This document shows, piece by piece, positions 10,726 through 21,408 of a stretch of 35,777 nucleotides of DNA; within the stretch, counting starts at the first letter, position 1; each line of letters opens with the position of its first letter. The stretch is from Purshia tridentata (taxonomy: Eukaryota > Streptophyta > Magnoliopsida > Rosales > Rosaceae), in contig QANT01002925.1 in NCBI GenBank assembly GCA_003254885.1, positions 1-35,777 on the forward strand, given 5' to 3'. The position numbers and the translations under genes were made by a program. The notes beneath the pieces were generated by a model. That model saw only the letters and a program-made list of their open reading frames with translations. It was not told where the DNA came from and did no database searches.

Positions 10726-12318
10726 ATAATGGTGGATATGGGTACGTGGCATGATCTTTTGAGAGTGACGAGTCTTTAGGCGTGAACGGCTGGTGTCCTT
10801 ATATTGTCATACTATCTCTCTTGACCCTCTTGTAGTCTAGTCGGTGCATTGCATATATATTTGCATGCATGTCACATTGTCCTTGATCACTATTCACTAG
10901 CTAGCTACTTTGGTCCTTGGCTATTAAGATCGAGACCCAACTGGACCAGCTGACTATATAACATTATTAGGTGTCGAAATTAATCCAATTAAAACATAAA
11001 CGTTATATGCATGCATGCTGACTTGACAGTCACGACTAGCTTTCTTATAATACCTTATAATACGCGAAAGAAATTTTTTGTTAGCTGCAAGCAGCATTTG
11101 CAGTACTTGTATTAATTGGAACATTGCCTTGTAGTGTAGGCATTTACTTGCATATTCGTACAAGATCAATACGCGTTAGTGACATAAATATATATATATA
11201 TATATCAGATTCAGAGTTTAACTAATTTTTCCTTTTTTGAGATTTAATTTTCTTGTAAAGTTATATGCAGCATGAGAGTTATTGAAAGATCGACCTCCCG
11301 ATAATTATGCATCACACAGTGATATATATATATTTGATCTGTACGTTTTACTTGATTAATATATATATGGTCCAGAGCGATTAAATTGTCATACTGTTTG
11401 AAAATATAACATTTCTTTATATGTATTGGGTTAAATTTTGTTGCAAGTTGAAGGGGTCGGGGTCGGGGTCGGTTTGTTTTGTTCGGCGAAACTTCCTGCA
11501 AATGCATACAAAATAATCGATTGAAATGGTCACTTGGACGAGGTTTTTTTGGTGGTGAAATCAGTTTCACTTTCAGGTAGTGATCGAGTGATCGAGGTCA
11601 AATTGCATGAAGTGATCGACAAATATAAAGATAGTGTTGGATATACGCGTGAAAACGATTGGACTGAGGCCTCTTGACAAAATCAAATAAAGCAAATTAA
11701 TTAAAAGATCTAAAAACGAAAGCAATGCATGCAGATATATATATGCAGCCGTATAGTGGCAAACAAACATGTAGCATCACTGTAATAATTTTGGGGCACT
11801 TACATCATGCATGCCTTAATCTCTGTAACATCACCATCTTTATATATCCCTATTCATATGACTTTTTGTCTTTGCATTATTCTTTTCCCCCAATTGGGGT
11901 TTTCACATCAATTATATATTTTATATTTTATGATGGTTTACTGACGCCATCAGATGAATTCTTAGAGCAAAACTCACATTTGGGCTTCGACATTGATGTT
12001 TACTTAGAATGGCTCATAAGATCCTATAATCCAACTCAATGTTACTTGCTACTAACCATATGGGCTTGTGGGTGTGTCACAAGTTCACAACCGAATCGGA
12101 CCACCACTTTCCGATCGATTTCAGTCAGTGGGTCGGTTTGAACCGCTCTGTTGCCCACCCCTAGGTGTCTTTGTCCTTGAGAATTGGGCTTGAGTGAGCT
12201 GAACTTGAGATTGAGCCCAATACTAGATTCTGTGTGCTTTCATGGTCCATTGGCCCAGCTAATCCAACTTAGTCCTCCTGCGGCGGTGTGGCTCAACCAT
12301 TTCCAGTAACCTCTTTCA

Positions 12319-12357
12319 ATGACTTCTTCAATGTTTTCTAAAACCTTAGGGGTTTAA
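12319..12357 (+). promoter_or_regulatory. Candidate upstream ORF in the nucleotidyltransferase leader
   Basis: ATG at 12319 opens a 12-codon frame ending with TAA at 12355-12357. A second short frame starts at 12385 and stops just after the presumed start codon at 12402. If transcription begins upstream of 12319, both could reduce initiation at 12402. The transcription start is not known from sequence. Confidence 0.3.
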
Positions 12358-12401
12358 GCTCTGCACCTAAAACCCTCACGGTGAATGAATCAAGCTCGGC
12401 A

Positions 12402-15400
12402 ATGCTGATTTCAAGCTTTGGACTTGCATGCCGACCCCATTTCTACCTACGTACTCCTCCATTTCAATGCATTGGCAAGGTAATTTCAATCATGCCTGTG
12501 CCTGTACATGTACGTGTGTCTTTGTGTATGCATATATGTGAGCTTTGTATGAACCCTTTTGTTCCAATCCATTTCAGGTGCAATTGAACTTAGTCGCGGC
12601 CATTGAGGCGCTTGATGAGCGAGAGGGTCTATTTAAGGACAATAAAACAAATAAATCGGCCCTTGGAAAAAGCAAGTTTTTATTGTTCGATTTTAATCTT
12701 CGTGCCTGTGATTTGGGTTTGTATTTAGGAACTTTTAAATGGCTTTTTTAATTTTTTTTTTTAACTTTTTTGGAATGAAGAAGATGGTAAGGCGCCGGCA
12801 TGGAAGAGGTTGAATTCCAAAGAGCTTGGGATTAGTACCTCAATGATTGACAAGCCGATCCGAAAGGTTCTTAATGGTCTAAAGCGAAAGGGTACGCATT
12901 AGTTTGGTGTTTAACCGAACTTGGTTTGTGTTGTTTTTGTTACCTTGTTCTCATTGGTACAAGTTCTCTGTACTTGCACATTCTTAATTGTCTAAAAATT
13001 GTTGTTATTTTGTTTTCTCTTGCAGGATATGAGGTATACCTCGTAGGAGGATGTGTAAGGGATCTTGTTTTGAAGCGCACACCAAAGGACTTCGACATAA
13101 TAACTTCAGCTGAATTGAAGGAGGTTTTGCTCTGCATTTTTAATTTAGTGTTATCTGGGTTAGTGTTTATGTCATAAGTTGTTTCTAGCTTGTAGCATAT
13201 GCAAATGGTATTTTCAGGTGACGAGAACATTTTCTTGGTGTGAAATAGTTGGCAAACGGTTTCCTATATGTCATGTGCACATTGGTGATACAGTTGTGGA
13301 GGTTCGTTGCTTTATTGTTGATATAAACTATTTTTTCAACTAATAATGAGCTATTTGTGTAATTAGTTGTGCGTCAGGAGGGCTATCATAGTAAACTCAA
13401 ATTCTAGCAAGCTTCCTTATACATATAGAGAGACTAAGGTTTTAATAAGTAATTAAAACAAGTAATCAATCTTGGACCATTAAACCCACTTTAAAACACT
13501 CCCATTTTTTAAATGTTACTTATTTTAGCTACTCACTGGAGCTTTATACACACATTGTTCTAATGTAATGTTGATTTTTGTACTCATATTAGGTTTCAAG
13601 TTTTAGCATCTCTGGAAAAAGGTTCGGTAGGAACTTGAGAAGTGATCTGGGGAAACCTATTCACTGTGATGACAAGGATTATATTCGTTGGAAGAATTGT
13701 TTGCATCGTGACTTTACAATTAACGGGTTGTTTATAAAACCCTTGTTACTTGAAAGTTTGGCACTTAACCTTCTTTCTTTTTAGTTGTTATAATCTTCCT
13801 TTTTTTCCTTTGCAGGTTGATGTTTGATCCTTATGCAAGGATAGTATATGACTACATGGGAGGAATGGAAGATATTAGAAAGGCTAAAGTGTGCTTGTAT
13901 ATTCTTAGCAGTTGTGGTTTATAAATTACTTTAGACTAGCTGGAAAATATTGTCCTCACATCATCTTCTGTGGGCCTAGGTCCAAACCGTGATACCTGCA
14001 AATACTTCTTTTCAAGAGGATTGTGGTGAGTTTGTGTCTGCATTTTGATTTGTTTTGTCTGTGCATGGATATTGCCTTATTCTTAAGCAATGGATACACA
14101 CTCTTCCGCTGTTGCACACATTTTCATGATTATGGAGGAACTAACATCAGATTCTGCTACTGTGCAGCTCGCATTCTACGTGCAATAAGAATTGCTGCCC
14201 GTTTAGGATTTCGTATTTCAAAGGAAACAGCTCATTCTATTAAAAATCAATCTTGTTCAATTCTTAGGCTTGATAAGGTAGTCTAAGAGCTCTTCGACCT
14301 TATCATTTTCTCTGAATTCAATATTCTGGAGTTCCTGGATTACTGGTTCATTACTTCATGCTTTAGGGAAGGCTTCTCATGGAAATGAATTACATGCTAG
14401 CGTACGGTTCTGCTGAAGCTTCTCTGAGGTTATTATGGAAATTTGGACTTCTAGAACTACTTCTTCCTATCCAGGTATGGATTTGATATTTATTAATACT
14501 CGACAACACAATACTACAATTTTTAATACTTTTTCATATTGCAGGCAGCATATTTTGTTCGCCAAGGTTTTCGAAGACGTGACAAAAGGTCTAACATGCT
14601 TTTGGTAATTATCATCACATAATCATTCAATTACTTGTCACGTGTTTATGCTTTGCTTGATTAAAGTTTTAAGAGGCTTTACCTAAAAAGGGCATGAATT
14701 GTTAATTCTCTGGTTTTTCACATGCAGTCTCTTTTTTCTAACTTGGATAAACTTCTTGCACCTGACAGGCCATGCCACAGTTGCTTATGGTAAGATCTTT
14801 ATAAAAACAGAATTCTTATTTGTTACCCATATGACATCAATAAGGCTACAGAAAAGAAAAAATTTGAAATGGTTTAATTGTTTATACTTGCACGGTGTTA
14901 GCTTTGCTTGGAGTTTCATGCTATAGCATAGTATTTACGAGGTTCTGGGTTGAGTTCAGCGCAGTACGTGTATGAAGATGATACATTTCAAATATTTCTC
15001 TAACTCCTAGAGTTATTTTCTCGTCTGGTTGCCAATTAATATCCTTTAGCAACGTGCTTATCTTACATGGAAGGCAATCTTACTGTAGCTTCAGATTTAT
15101 TTGTAATCTGTATGCTCCTTCCTATTATGGGTTTTGGTGTTTTATTAACATTGTACCTTTCCATTGTGCCCCTTGAAAACTAGTTCAATATGATCTAAGC
15201 ATATCAAATTGCATGGGTCTCTTGTATATTGGAGATGCTGAGAAATGCTTACAAGCTCATTACAAGTTGGACCAAGTGAGACTCATCACTGGCCTACATT
15301 TTCAGGGTTGCGATCTTAGCATTCCACAAAGCACTGTCCGAACAACCACGGGATCCATTGGTAGTTGCTGCATTTAGCCTTGTAGTTCACAATGGTGGAG

Positions 15401-16023
15401 ATCTGTTAGAAGCAGTAAAGATAGCCAGGAGAATCACTAAACCGCATGATGTTAGCTTTCATGAATTATTAGAAACCCAGAATTTGGACTCTCGAGCATT
15501 GACTGGTGAGGTTATGGATCTTGCAGAATCTATCAAGCATGCGCTCCATGATATGACTGATGAGCAAATTGTCTCTGAGGCGATGGCAGGGTACCCGCAA
15601 GCACCATATTCTGATCTGGTGAGCGATTCCATTTTTCCCTGTTTTTTTCTCTTTTCCTACTCTAAAGAAGTTGCATGCTTATATTATGCATGGCAGACAC
15701 CGCTGACAAGGTTTTTTTCTTCCTCCCCCCTCCTGTTTGTGTGTGTTGTTGTCGTTGCATTCATCTTAATTTATTGAGATACTGTAAAGGGTGTTCCTTA
15801 TTTATTAGATCTCAAATTGCAGGTATTTATCCCGTGGGGATTGTCTTTGAGGGTCCTAAGGATTTTTAACTGCACAATGGTAGGTGCTGAGAAGGCAAAG
15901 CGCGGCAGCAAGATCGATTATCATTCATTAGCCGTCGGAGAGCTGCCAGAAGTTAGACATGTTTTTGCAAGAACGGTGTTTGATACCATATATCCTTGTA
16001 GTGTAAATCGTGATCACTTATGA
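12402..16023 (+). CDS. Poly(A) polymerase / CCA-adding-type nucleotidyltransferase (PcnB-like), 14 exons
   Basis: Exons: 12402-12479, 12578-12701(?), 12781-12891, 13026-13123, 13218-13301, 13593-13726, 13816-13888, 13980-14025, 14168-14277, 14367-14474, 14545-14604, 14728-14789, 15306-15618, 15823-16023; about 533 residues. The head domain shows YLVGGCVRD, then the KDFD metal-binding pair (about 126-128), then HVHIGDTVVEVSSF, HRDFTINGLMFDP (about 203-213) and ARILRAIRIAARLGF (about 250-264). These are the ordered motifs of class II nucleotidyltransferases. The family adds A or CCA to RNA 3' ends. Resemblance is greatest to plant polynucleotide adenylyltransferase family proteins rather than the single CCA enzyme. 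The N-terminus is Arg/Ser-containing and poor in acid, suggesting organelle import (inferred). I start at 12402 because the frame upstream has no ATG. The exon 2 donor is uncertain: only donors leaving one spare base (12702 fits, giving a 79-bp intron) keep frame. Catalytic motifs are intact. Confidence 0.88.
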
Positions 16024-16088
16024 GTACTTGCTTGGGTGCAAGAATTTCTTATCTAGAGGCTTTCTTCCCGGTGAATAATAGTAATTAC

Positions 16089-16147
16089 AGTTTGAATTGA
16101 ATATCCATTTAACTTAATTCAAGGCACAAGGAGTTTGAATTGAATAT
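16089..16147. repeat. 16-bp direct repeat flanking a 27-bp spacer
   Basis: agtttgaattgaatat occurs at 16089-16104 and exactly again at 16132-16147, in the space between the two convergent genes. This fits a small duplication-plus-filler event. Confidence 0.85.
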
Positions 16148-16382
16148 TTTATTGTTATGTTACATATTACTCAATGGGGAATGTCCCTAAAAATCATCCT
16201 TGGAATCAAACCTAGCAGCATTAATATAAGAATACACAAAATTTGTACTGTATGGAATGCGGCCCTGACATGGAGAGATCAACACCCTAGATTAAATCAT
16301 CAATTCATCATTTCAAGAAAGAATTCCTTTTGTGAATTCCTAGAGCCAAAACATTTGGGGTTGCCAACCATCAGCTTTGGAT

Positions 16383-18036
16383 TCAAGCCTTGGCAAGCTC
16401 AGCGGTTTCAGGTGCAGGACCACCAGTAGTTGGCCTGGAAATAGCAATTAAACCCCATGTCACATTAAGTCATCAATTGGCCAAAAACAGAGCACTTATG
16501 ATAGAACAAAGAAGAAACATGGGAAACTTACAGGCCAACGAAGACTTTAAAGGCATCATAGAGAATCCACTGGCTTCCACTGAGGGTTCCGATCATGACT
16601 ATACGAAGAGGAAGGCCACGGGTGAAAAGACCCCACAGTCCTAGATTCTTCACAGCCTGCAAAACACAACAATTACAATGAAAAATGGACAAACTGGGCA
16701 CAAAGTGGAGAATGAAATATGTTATGGTCTTCATGCATTGCAGATATAAAAGACTCACATCACCAACAGTGGCTCCTTTGGCATTGTTGAGGAAAGACAC
16801 CAGGTTGTCAGCAGGGTGAGAAACAACAGCACAGAATATACCAGCCACATATCCACTACCAAAGCTCACCCCCAGCTGCAATGGTTTGCTACACTGGTCT
16901 TTAGGTGTTGGGATGACATGCTTATATGTCAGCTCGATAATAGTCTCAAAAGATGCAAATTTCATCATTGTATCTGCACAAATACCCCAAATGACAATGA
17001 GAAAGGTTATGCATTAATTTGGATTGATTAGCTTGATTCTCATCGAATTGAAAGTCTGGCTACATAACATACGATATATTTGATAAATGAGTCATAATGT
17101 TTGAACTTACAAGGAATCTGGCGTCCCCAAAGAGGAACAATCCCTTTGTACAACCTGGAACACAATGTACCTTATATCATGAAATCAAAAATTTTAATAA
17201 TCCAACCAAAAGGGTTTTGAGTAAGACTCATTTCATACCCAAGAAAACCTTCGGATTTGACAAACTTTGGGAGCCCATCAGCCAAACCTCGGGCAAACCC
17301 GGGCTGAGTCTGCACACGAACTTTGACAGCCTCCATGGGACAGAGAGCCACATCAGCAAACACTTCAGCAGAGGCAGCGCCTGCGAGGTAGATCAAGGTC
17401 TTGTACTTGGCTGCATACTCAGGCCCTGCAATGTCCGAGTAGTACTTCTTGAAGAACTCGTAGAGCCCGTACTTTCCGGCACCCTGCAAACTGTAACCAA
17501 CCAATGTTGGGGCCCAACCCTTAAACAAACCTCTCACTCCTTGCTCCTTGAGCACAACTCCGAATCCGGAGGTTATGCTCTTGTACTTTGCCGGGTCAAT
17601 CTAAATTATCATCAACATAAAATACTGTGAATAGCGGATTCATGAACTTCAATTTCTTAGACAACAAGTAACTAGTTCACAAGAATCATTAATTCAAAAT
17701 CCCAACAAATTAAAATGGTAAATTAACTTATAATCTCATATTTACCTGCATGTTACACTTGACGATATCGCTCGGAGTGACGGCCATGTGAGTGGGTCCA
17801 GTGCTCAACATCCCTCCGACCCCACACGCCGCGTAGAACGCCGGCGAGAACATCTCCACCTTCTCCTTAGGCGACTGAATCACCATCCTCTTGGACCATG
17901 ATGATGAAATGGACGGTGATGATGCATTATGACTCATCTGGGGTCCTTTCAACGACGAAACTGAAGAAGAAGAAGGAGAGTAGAGGAAGCTGGGGACGAG
18001 AGAATGGCGAGAGTTGTTGTGGGACGGATCGGCCAT
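16383..18036 (-). CDS. PHT3;1: Mitochondrial phosphate carrier (PHT3/MPT family), 6 exons
   Basis: Exons in transcript order: 18036-17746, 17600-17239, 17154-17111, 16973-16759, 16656-16532, 16434-16383; 362 residues, close to the family's usual length. It imports phosphate with protons (or against hydroxide) across the inner mitochondrial membrane for ATP synthesis. Three carrier repeats are visible with signature cores PSDIVK (88-93), PMEAVK (185-190) and PADNLV (286-291); the loss of the basic residue in the third is normal for phosphate carriers. GLFKGWAPTLVGYSLQGAGKYGLYE and LWGLFTRGLPLRIVMIGTLSG are diagnostic of this carrier. The first 60 residues are Ser-rich with few acids, as in plant members with a presequence. 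The C-terminus PTTGGPAPETAELAKA is encoded by the short last exon; if intron 5 were retained, a TAA would end the protein right after VGL. All splice sites are GT-AG. The symbol is by family resemblance; PHT3;1 and PHT3;2 cannot be told apart here. Confidence 0.95.
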
Positions 18037-18612
18037 CGTCTGTGTCTCTGTGAAACAACAGGAAATTGGTGGGTTGTTCTGCGTTTGGCGCGCTAGCCCG
18101 TTATATTGAGCTTGGAATTTGAACTACGTATGCCCTTGACATACGGCGTTGAATGTTCATTCTAGCCAATTTTGAATCAAAACCTTGTCAAAGACTCAAA
18201 AGCTAAGGTAAGCAGAGACGTAATTTAATTCCCACATGTTCAAACAAGGAAGAATCTTCTTCAGCTCCAAGTTCAACCTCTCTAGACACAACATATTCCT
18301 ATCCCATGTGATACGATACGACATGTCATTTTTCTATTCACAATGTTGTGTTTAGTTCGACTAATGAGCGTTCGATTTGGTGCTAGCTGATCTGGTTCTT
18401 TTTTTTTTGGCCAAGTAGCTGATCTGGTTCTTTGTTTGTCGTAAGGGGCAACTTGCATCATCAGATTTTGAGGAGGACCCACCATAACAATGTAGAATCT
18501 CTGCCACGTAAGTAAGTAGATAGGGCTCTGTTCCAATTGGGGAACGTGCCTCTCTGTTCTTTATCTCTCTCTGAGTTATCAGTTATTTGTGTGCTTTGGT
18601 TTTTGAACTTCA
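18037..18612. promoter_or_regulatory. Shared upstream region of carrier (-) and acyl carrier protein (+)
   Basis: The two start codons face away from each other with 576 bp between them, so one interval must hold both promoters. A pyrimidine patch (ctttatctctctctgag, 18560-18576) lies about 40 bp before the ACP start codon, and a pyrimidine-rich complement lies just upstream of the carrier start. No clear TATA box is seen for either gene. A micro-insertion with target duplication sits at 18384-18433. Confidence 0.5.
18384..18433. repeat. T-run + GGCCAAG micro-insertion with 18-bp direct duplication (copy A)
   Basis: tagctgatctggttcttt stands at 18384-18401 and again, exactly, at 18416-18433. 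Between them is tttttttggccaag (18402-18415). See copies B and C. Confidence 0.9.
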
Positions 18613-19604
18613 ATGGCTTCTGCTTCAGCTACTACTTGTCTCAGCAGGTTCCAACCCCTGCAAAACCAACCAATCAAGACTAGCCAGGTACTAATATTTA
18701 GCTCATTTCACTTTTATTGCTACTAATTGACCCAGTTTGTGTTATTTGGGGTTGGCTTTTACATGGGTTGAATGCCAATATCCATTGTCATCATCTCCCC
18801 AGATCTTGAATTTCTTCACTCATTGACCAATTGCTGCCCAGCAATCTATGATATTTTCTGAGTTCTTCACACTAATAATTTAAATTAATTTGCTGAAAAC
18901 ATATGAGCAAAAATGTGCTTTTGATGCTTATATATGCATGCAGGTAACAAGGGCATATTCAAGTTTAAAGTTGGTTTCTAATGGATGGGCAAAGAGTGGC
19001 TTCCCTTCTTTGAGGACCTCTCGTTTCCACATCTGTTGCGCTGTAAGTTCTTCAAAACCATTGGCTGCATTTGCTGAACTTTGTCAGAGAGACTTGTGTT
19101 GCAAGATTGTGAATCTGAACCACATATTCATATTTATCGAATTATTTGACAAGAAAACATTTATTTATGTACATGTGCAACAAGTTATATACATTGAACC
19201 CACTTGTATAAATGAACAGGCCAAACCCGAAACAGTGCAAAAGGTTGTCGAGATTGTGAGGAAGCAACTGGCTTTGCCTCCAGAGTCTGAGGTCACCCCT
19301 GAATCCAAGTTCTCAACACTTGGTGCTGACTCTCTTGACACTGTACGTATATGCCTACTTTTCTTATCCAATTATGCATGCATGGTTAATTAATTTACGT
19401 AATTGTCATATATAAGTGGTTGATAATTAAAGCTTTGAATGAGAAGTACTTACCATTATGGCTGTTACACAGGTGGAGATAGTGATGGGTTTGGAGGAAG
19501 AGTTTGACATTAGCGTGGAAGAGGATAGCTCTCAGAGCATAACCACTGTTCAAGAAGCAGCTGATTTGATAGAGAAACTCATTGATAAGAAAGCAGAAGC
19601 ATAG
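18613..19604 (+). CDS. ACP: Plastid acyl carrier protein, 4 exons
   Basis: Exons 18613-18687, 18944-19042, 19220-19342, 19473-19604; 142 residues. It carries acyl chains on a 4'-phosphopantetheine arm during type II fatty-acid synthesis in the chloroplast stroma. The arm attaches to Ser96 in [18 protein letters not shown], the family's signature, which is split by intron 3 directly after Thr99. Helix I is represented by [19 protein letters not shown] (59-77), and the acidic middle and C-terminal helix ([14 protein letters not shown]) are complete. Residues 1-58 are Ser/Thr/Arg/Lys-rich without acids and end in HICCA, a typical transit peptide, so the mature part is about 84 residues. Four exons with an intron in the transit peptide is usual for plant plastid ACP genes. 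Mitochondrial ACP is less likely because of the plastid-type signature and transit peptide. Confidence 0.95.
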
Positions 19605-19731
19605 AAATTGAGATTAATTAAGTTGCTTCAATGAGGGCTAAAGTGTAGCTTTCTTATTAGTTTTGGTGAGTTTGTTAATTTGCAAGTTCCGGATTAATGA
19701 GTTCATTGGATATAAGGTTTAATTTGCAACT

Positions 19732-20035
19732 TCCTTAAGAATTTTAGTTTGCAACTCGAAGCATTTTAATTGATTATATCTTTAATTCATTTCAAATTGT
19801 ACTAAGTGACATCTCAAGTCATGTCTTGACGCTTTTAAATTTATATCTTAGAGTTTCTTAAGTCGTATCTTAAAGCATCTAAAGTCGTTCTATAGGACAT
19901 CTCAGATCTTTCTTTTAAGAATTTCAATTTGTAACTTGATGTATTTTAATTGTTTATACCCTTTACGTATTTTAAATTGTACTAAGTGACATCTCAAATC
20001 ATGTTTTAATGCATTCAAAGTTATATCCTAGAGTA
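19732..20035. repeat. Diverged tandem repeat, 180-bp period, downstream of ACP
   Basis: Two units about 122 bp long, starting near 19732 and 19912, share ttttaattg, aaattgtactaagtgacatc and ccta/cttagagt in the same order, exactly 180 bp apart. The intervening bases contain further degenerate gtcgtatctta / gtcgttctata copies, so the whole stretch may be an eroded satellite-like array. There is no coding capacity. Confidence 0.7.
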
Positions 20036-20039
20036 ATTA

Positions 20040-20868
20040 TAACTGAAATTGTTGATTAAAACAAAAACTCTACGACTCTTCGTCCATGCCCATCCATCTC
20101 AGAAAACAAAAACCCACTCTCTCACACCACCAACAAAAACAACCACCACCTCACATCACCAACAAAAGCAATCTGACATCTATGAAAACAAAATTCATGG
20201 AAGACCCTGCTCTTCTTCTCTAGTAAAGGACAACACTCACTCAGTGAACTAGCAGCTTAGCTAGTTTGTGAACACAATCTTGATTCCAAGTTTGATTTTG
20301 AAACCATCAAATGGGTTGCTATCTAACACCACCCAACAGGTTTGATGTTGACTCCAATATGTGATGATTATAGCAGTCTTTAACGCAAGCACCACCAACT
20401 TCACCAGACCCTTCACAAAGTCTTTGAGAAGAAAATCGAGCAAGAAGACTTGGAAATGACCTCTGATCACATGTTTAGCCTATGATCATTGTCTATTAAT
20501 AATGTTATAAAAGAATAAAAGAAGGGTAAAACGGTTATTGAATGCGGGTTAATAAAGGACAGCTGGCTTCCAAAATACAGAGACTATCTTTTAATTTCTT
20601 ATTGTTAAATTTAAACAATATGAATAATATAGGATAAATATAATAGTTTTTAGGTAGTAGGAGGAGATAATTAATTCATAATTTTTTCTATTTATAACAC
20701 ATTACCGAAGGCTTTCACTTCAGCTATATCACAAAATGCAAGTTTCTACTTTTGAGACGTTGCCCAGAAAAAATCTCCACCAACTCCAACGTCGACGTTT
20801 TGACCATCGACATCGTCCCTCTATTTTGTCTTTGCCTCGCAGCCAAAAGTCCACGTGTCAGAGACCGC
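20040..20868. other. Intergenic, no gene recognised
   Basis: Reading frames at 20049-20252 (+) and 20261-20470 (-) are low-complexity or lack motifs. The DNA changes from C/A-rich (20090-20170) to AT-rich (20490-20720). A CACGTG G-box core is seen at 20851-20856, upstream of the SCD2-like gene. Confidence 0.4.
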
Positions 20869-20919
20869 TGACTGAATAAGGCCTTTTTTTTTTTTGGCCA
20901 AGTGACTTAATAAGGCCTT
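20869..20919. repeat. T-run + GGCCAAG micro-insertion with 17-bp direct duplication (copy B)
   Basis: tgactgaataaggcctt (20869-20885) recurs as tgacttaataaggcctt (20903-20919), one mismatch. The insert ttttttttttggccaag (20886-20902) is the same as copy A except for a longer T-run, and lies in the same orientation. Confidence 0.9.
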
Positions 20920-20920
20920 A

Positions 20921-21066
20921 AATCCGAGACATTTGGCCCGGCGGCACCCAAAGTTCCTGTCCCCACGCCTACTCAATTAGCACGTCACCACACAATCCGA
21001 GACATTTGGCCCGGCGGCACCCAAAGTTCCGGTCCCCACGCCTACTCAATTAGCACGTCACCACAC
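20921..21066. repeat. 73-bp tandem duplication in the SCD2-like promoter region
   Basis: Unit one (20921-20993) and unit two (20994-21066) are identical except for one T/G difference (cctgtcc against ccggtcc). Each unit carries gcacgtcaccacac with an ACGTCA core, plus a ggcccggcggcaccc GC-rich block. The duplication therefore doubles an ACGT-type element 340-490 bp upstream of the start codon. Near-identity implies a recent event; allelic variation in copy number is plausible. Confidence 0.95.
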
Positions 21067-21304
21067 ATGACACGTTGCCTTAGACAGCGTTTCCCTCGTA
21101 CTCATCCTCTCCCGCGAAACGTGCATCAACGTCAATCAAGCGCCAAAACGCCGCCGTGTTGATCTTAACATTCCATTTCATCCCCTCTAAGCGGCACCGT
21201 TTTGGTCTTGACATTTCATTTCAACTCCCGAACACTACCTGTCACCTCCCCACCCCTCTCTCCCGCTTGTCTCGCCAGTCCACCTCCTCCGATTTTCCTT
21301 CGAT

Positions 21305-21354
21305 TTTCTCGAGAAAATCTAGCTTCGAGAAAATCTTCGCTTCATTTCACAGTA

Positions 21355-21392
<38 letters not shown>
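21305..21392 (+). promoter_or_regulatory. 5' leader of the SCD2-like gene: palindrome and (AC)11(AT)8 microsatellite
   Basis: A perfect 14-bp palindrome, ttttctcgagaaaa, lies at 21305-21318. It is followed by (AC)11 at 21355-21376 and (AT)8 at 21377-21392, ending 16 bp before the start codon at 21409. The (AC)n tract can take up Z-DNA and the tract is probably transcribed as leader; its length is likely to vary. The transcription start is not determined. Confidence 0.6.
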
Positions 21393-21393
<1 letters not shown>

Positions 21394-21408
21394 GACACAG
21401 ACATATAG

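Larger units (their letters stand above)
8873..12300. other. Intergenic region, no gene recognised
   Basis: About 3.4 kb with no domain-bearing frame on either strand and no tRNA or rRNA that I can recognise. It contains simple repeats: ATT around 9010-9030, CT at 9794-9811, AAC at 9955-9979, TA at 10703-10725 and TA at 11188-11205. TGCATGCATG words recur (10680, 10862, 11009, 11725, 11808). The end (about 12060-12165) reads ttgcccacccctag after GGTCGGTTTGAACC words, resembling one terminus of a TAGGGGTGGGCAA-type element. The longest frame (11725-12141, 138 codons) has biased composition and no motif, so I treat it as chance. Confidence 0.5.

Noticed and set aside
11725..12141. 138-codon frame, longest in the 9-12 kb region
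   Set aside because: No motif, aromatic-rich from AT bias, and its end runs into a TE-like terminus.
16470..16490. ttggccaaaaa in an intron of the carrier gene as a reverse copy of the micro-insertion
   Set aside because: No direct repeat flanks it, so it lacks the defining feature.
16157..16644. Plus-strand frames of 84-90 codons between the convergent genes
   Set aside because: They overlap the carrier's last exons in antisense and have no motif.
17097..17630. 177-codon plus-strand frame
   Set aside because: Antisense of exons 2 and 3 of the phosphate carrier; no independent signal.
20049..20470. Frames on both strands in the ACP-SCD2 gap
   Set aside because: Low-complexity Thr/Lys/His or hydrophobic frames without start context or domain.
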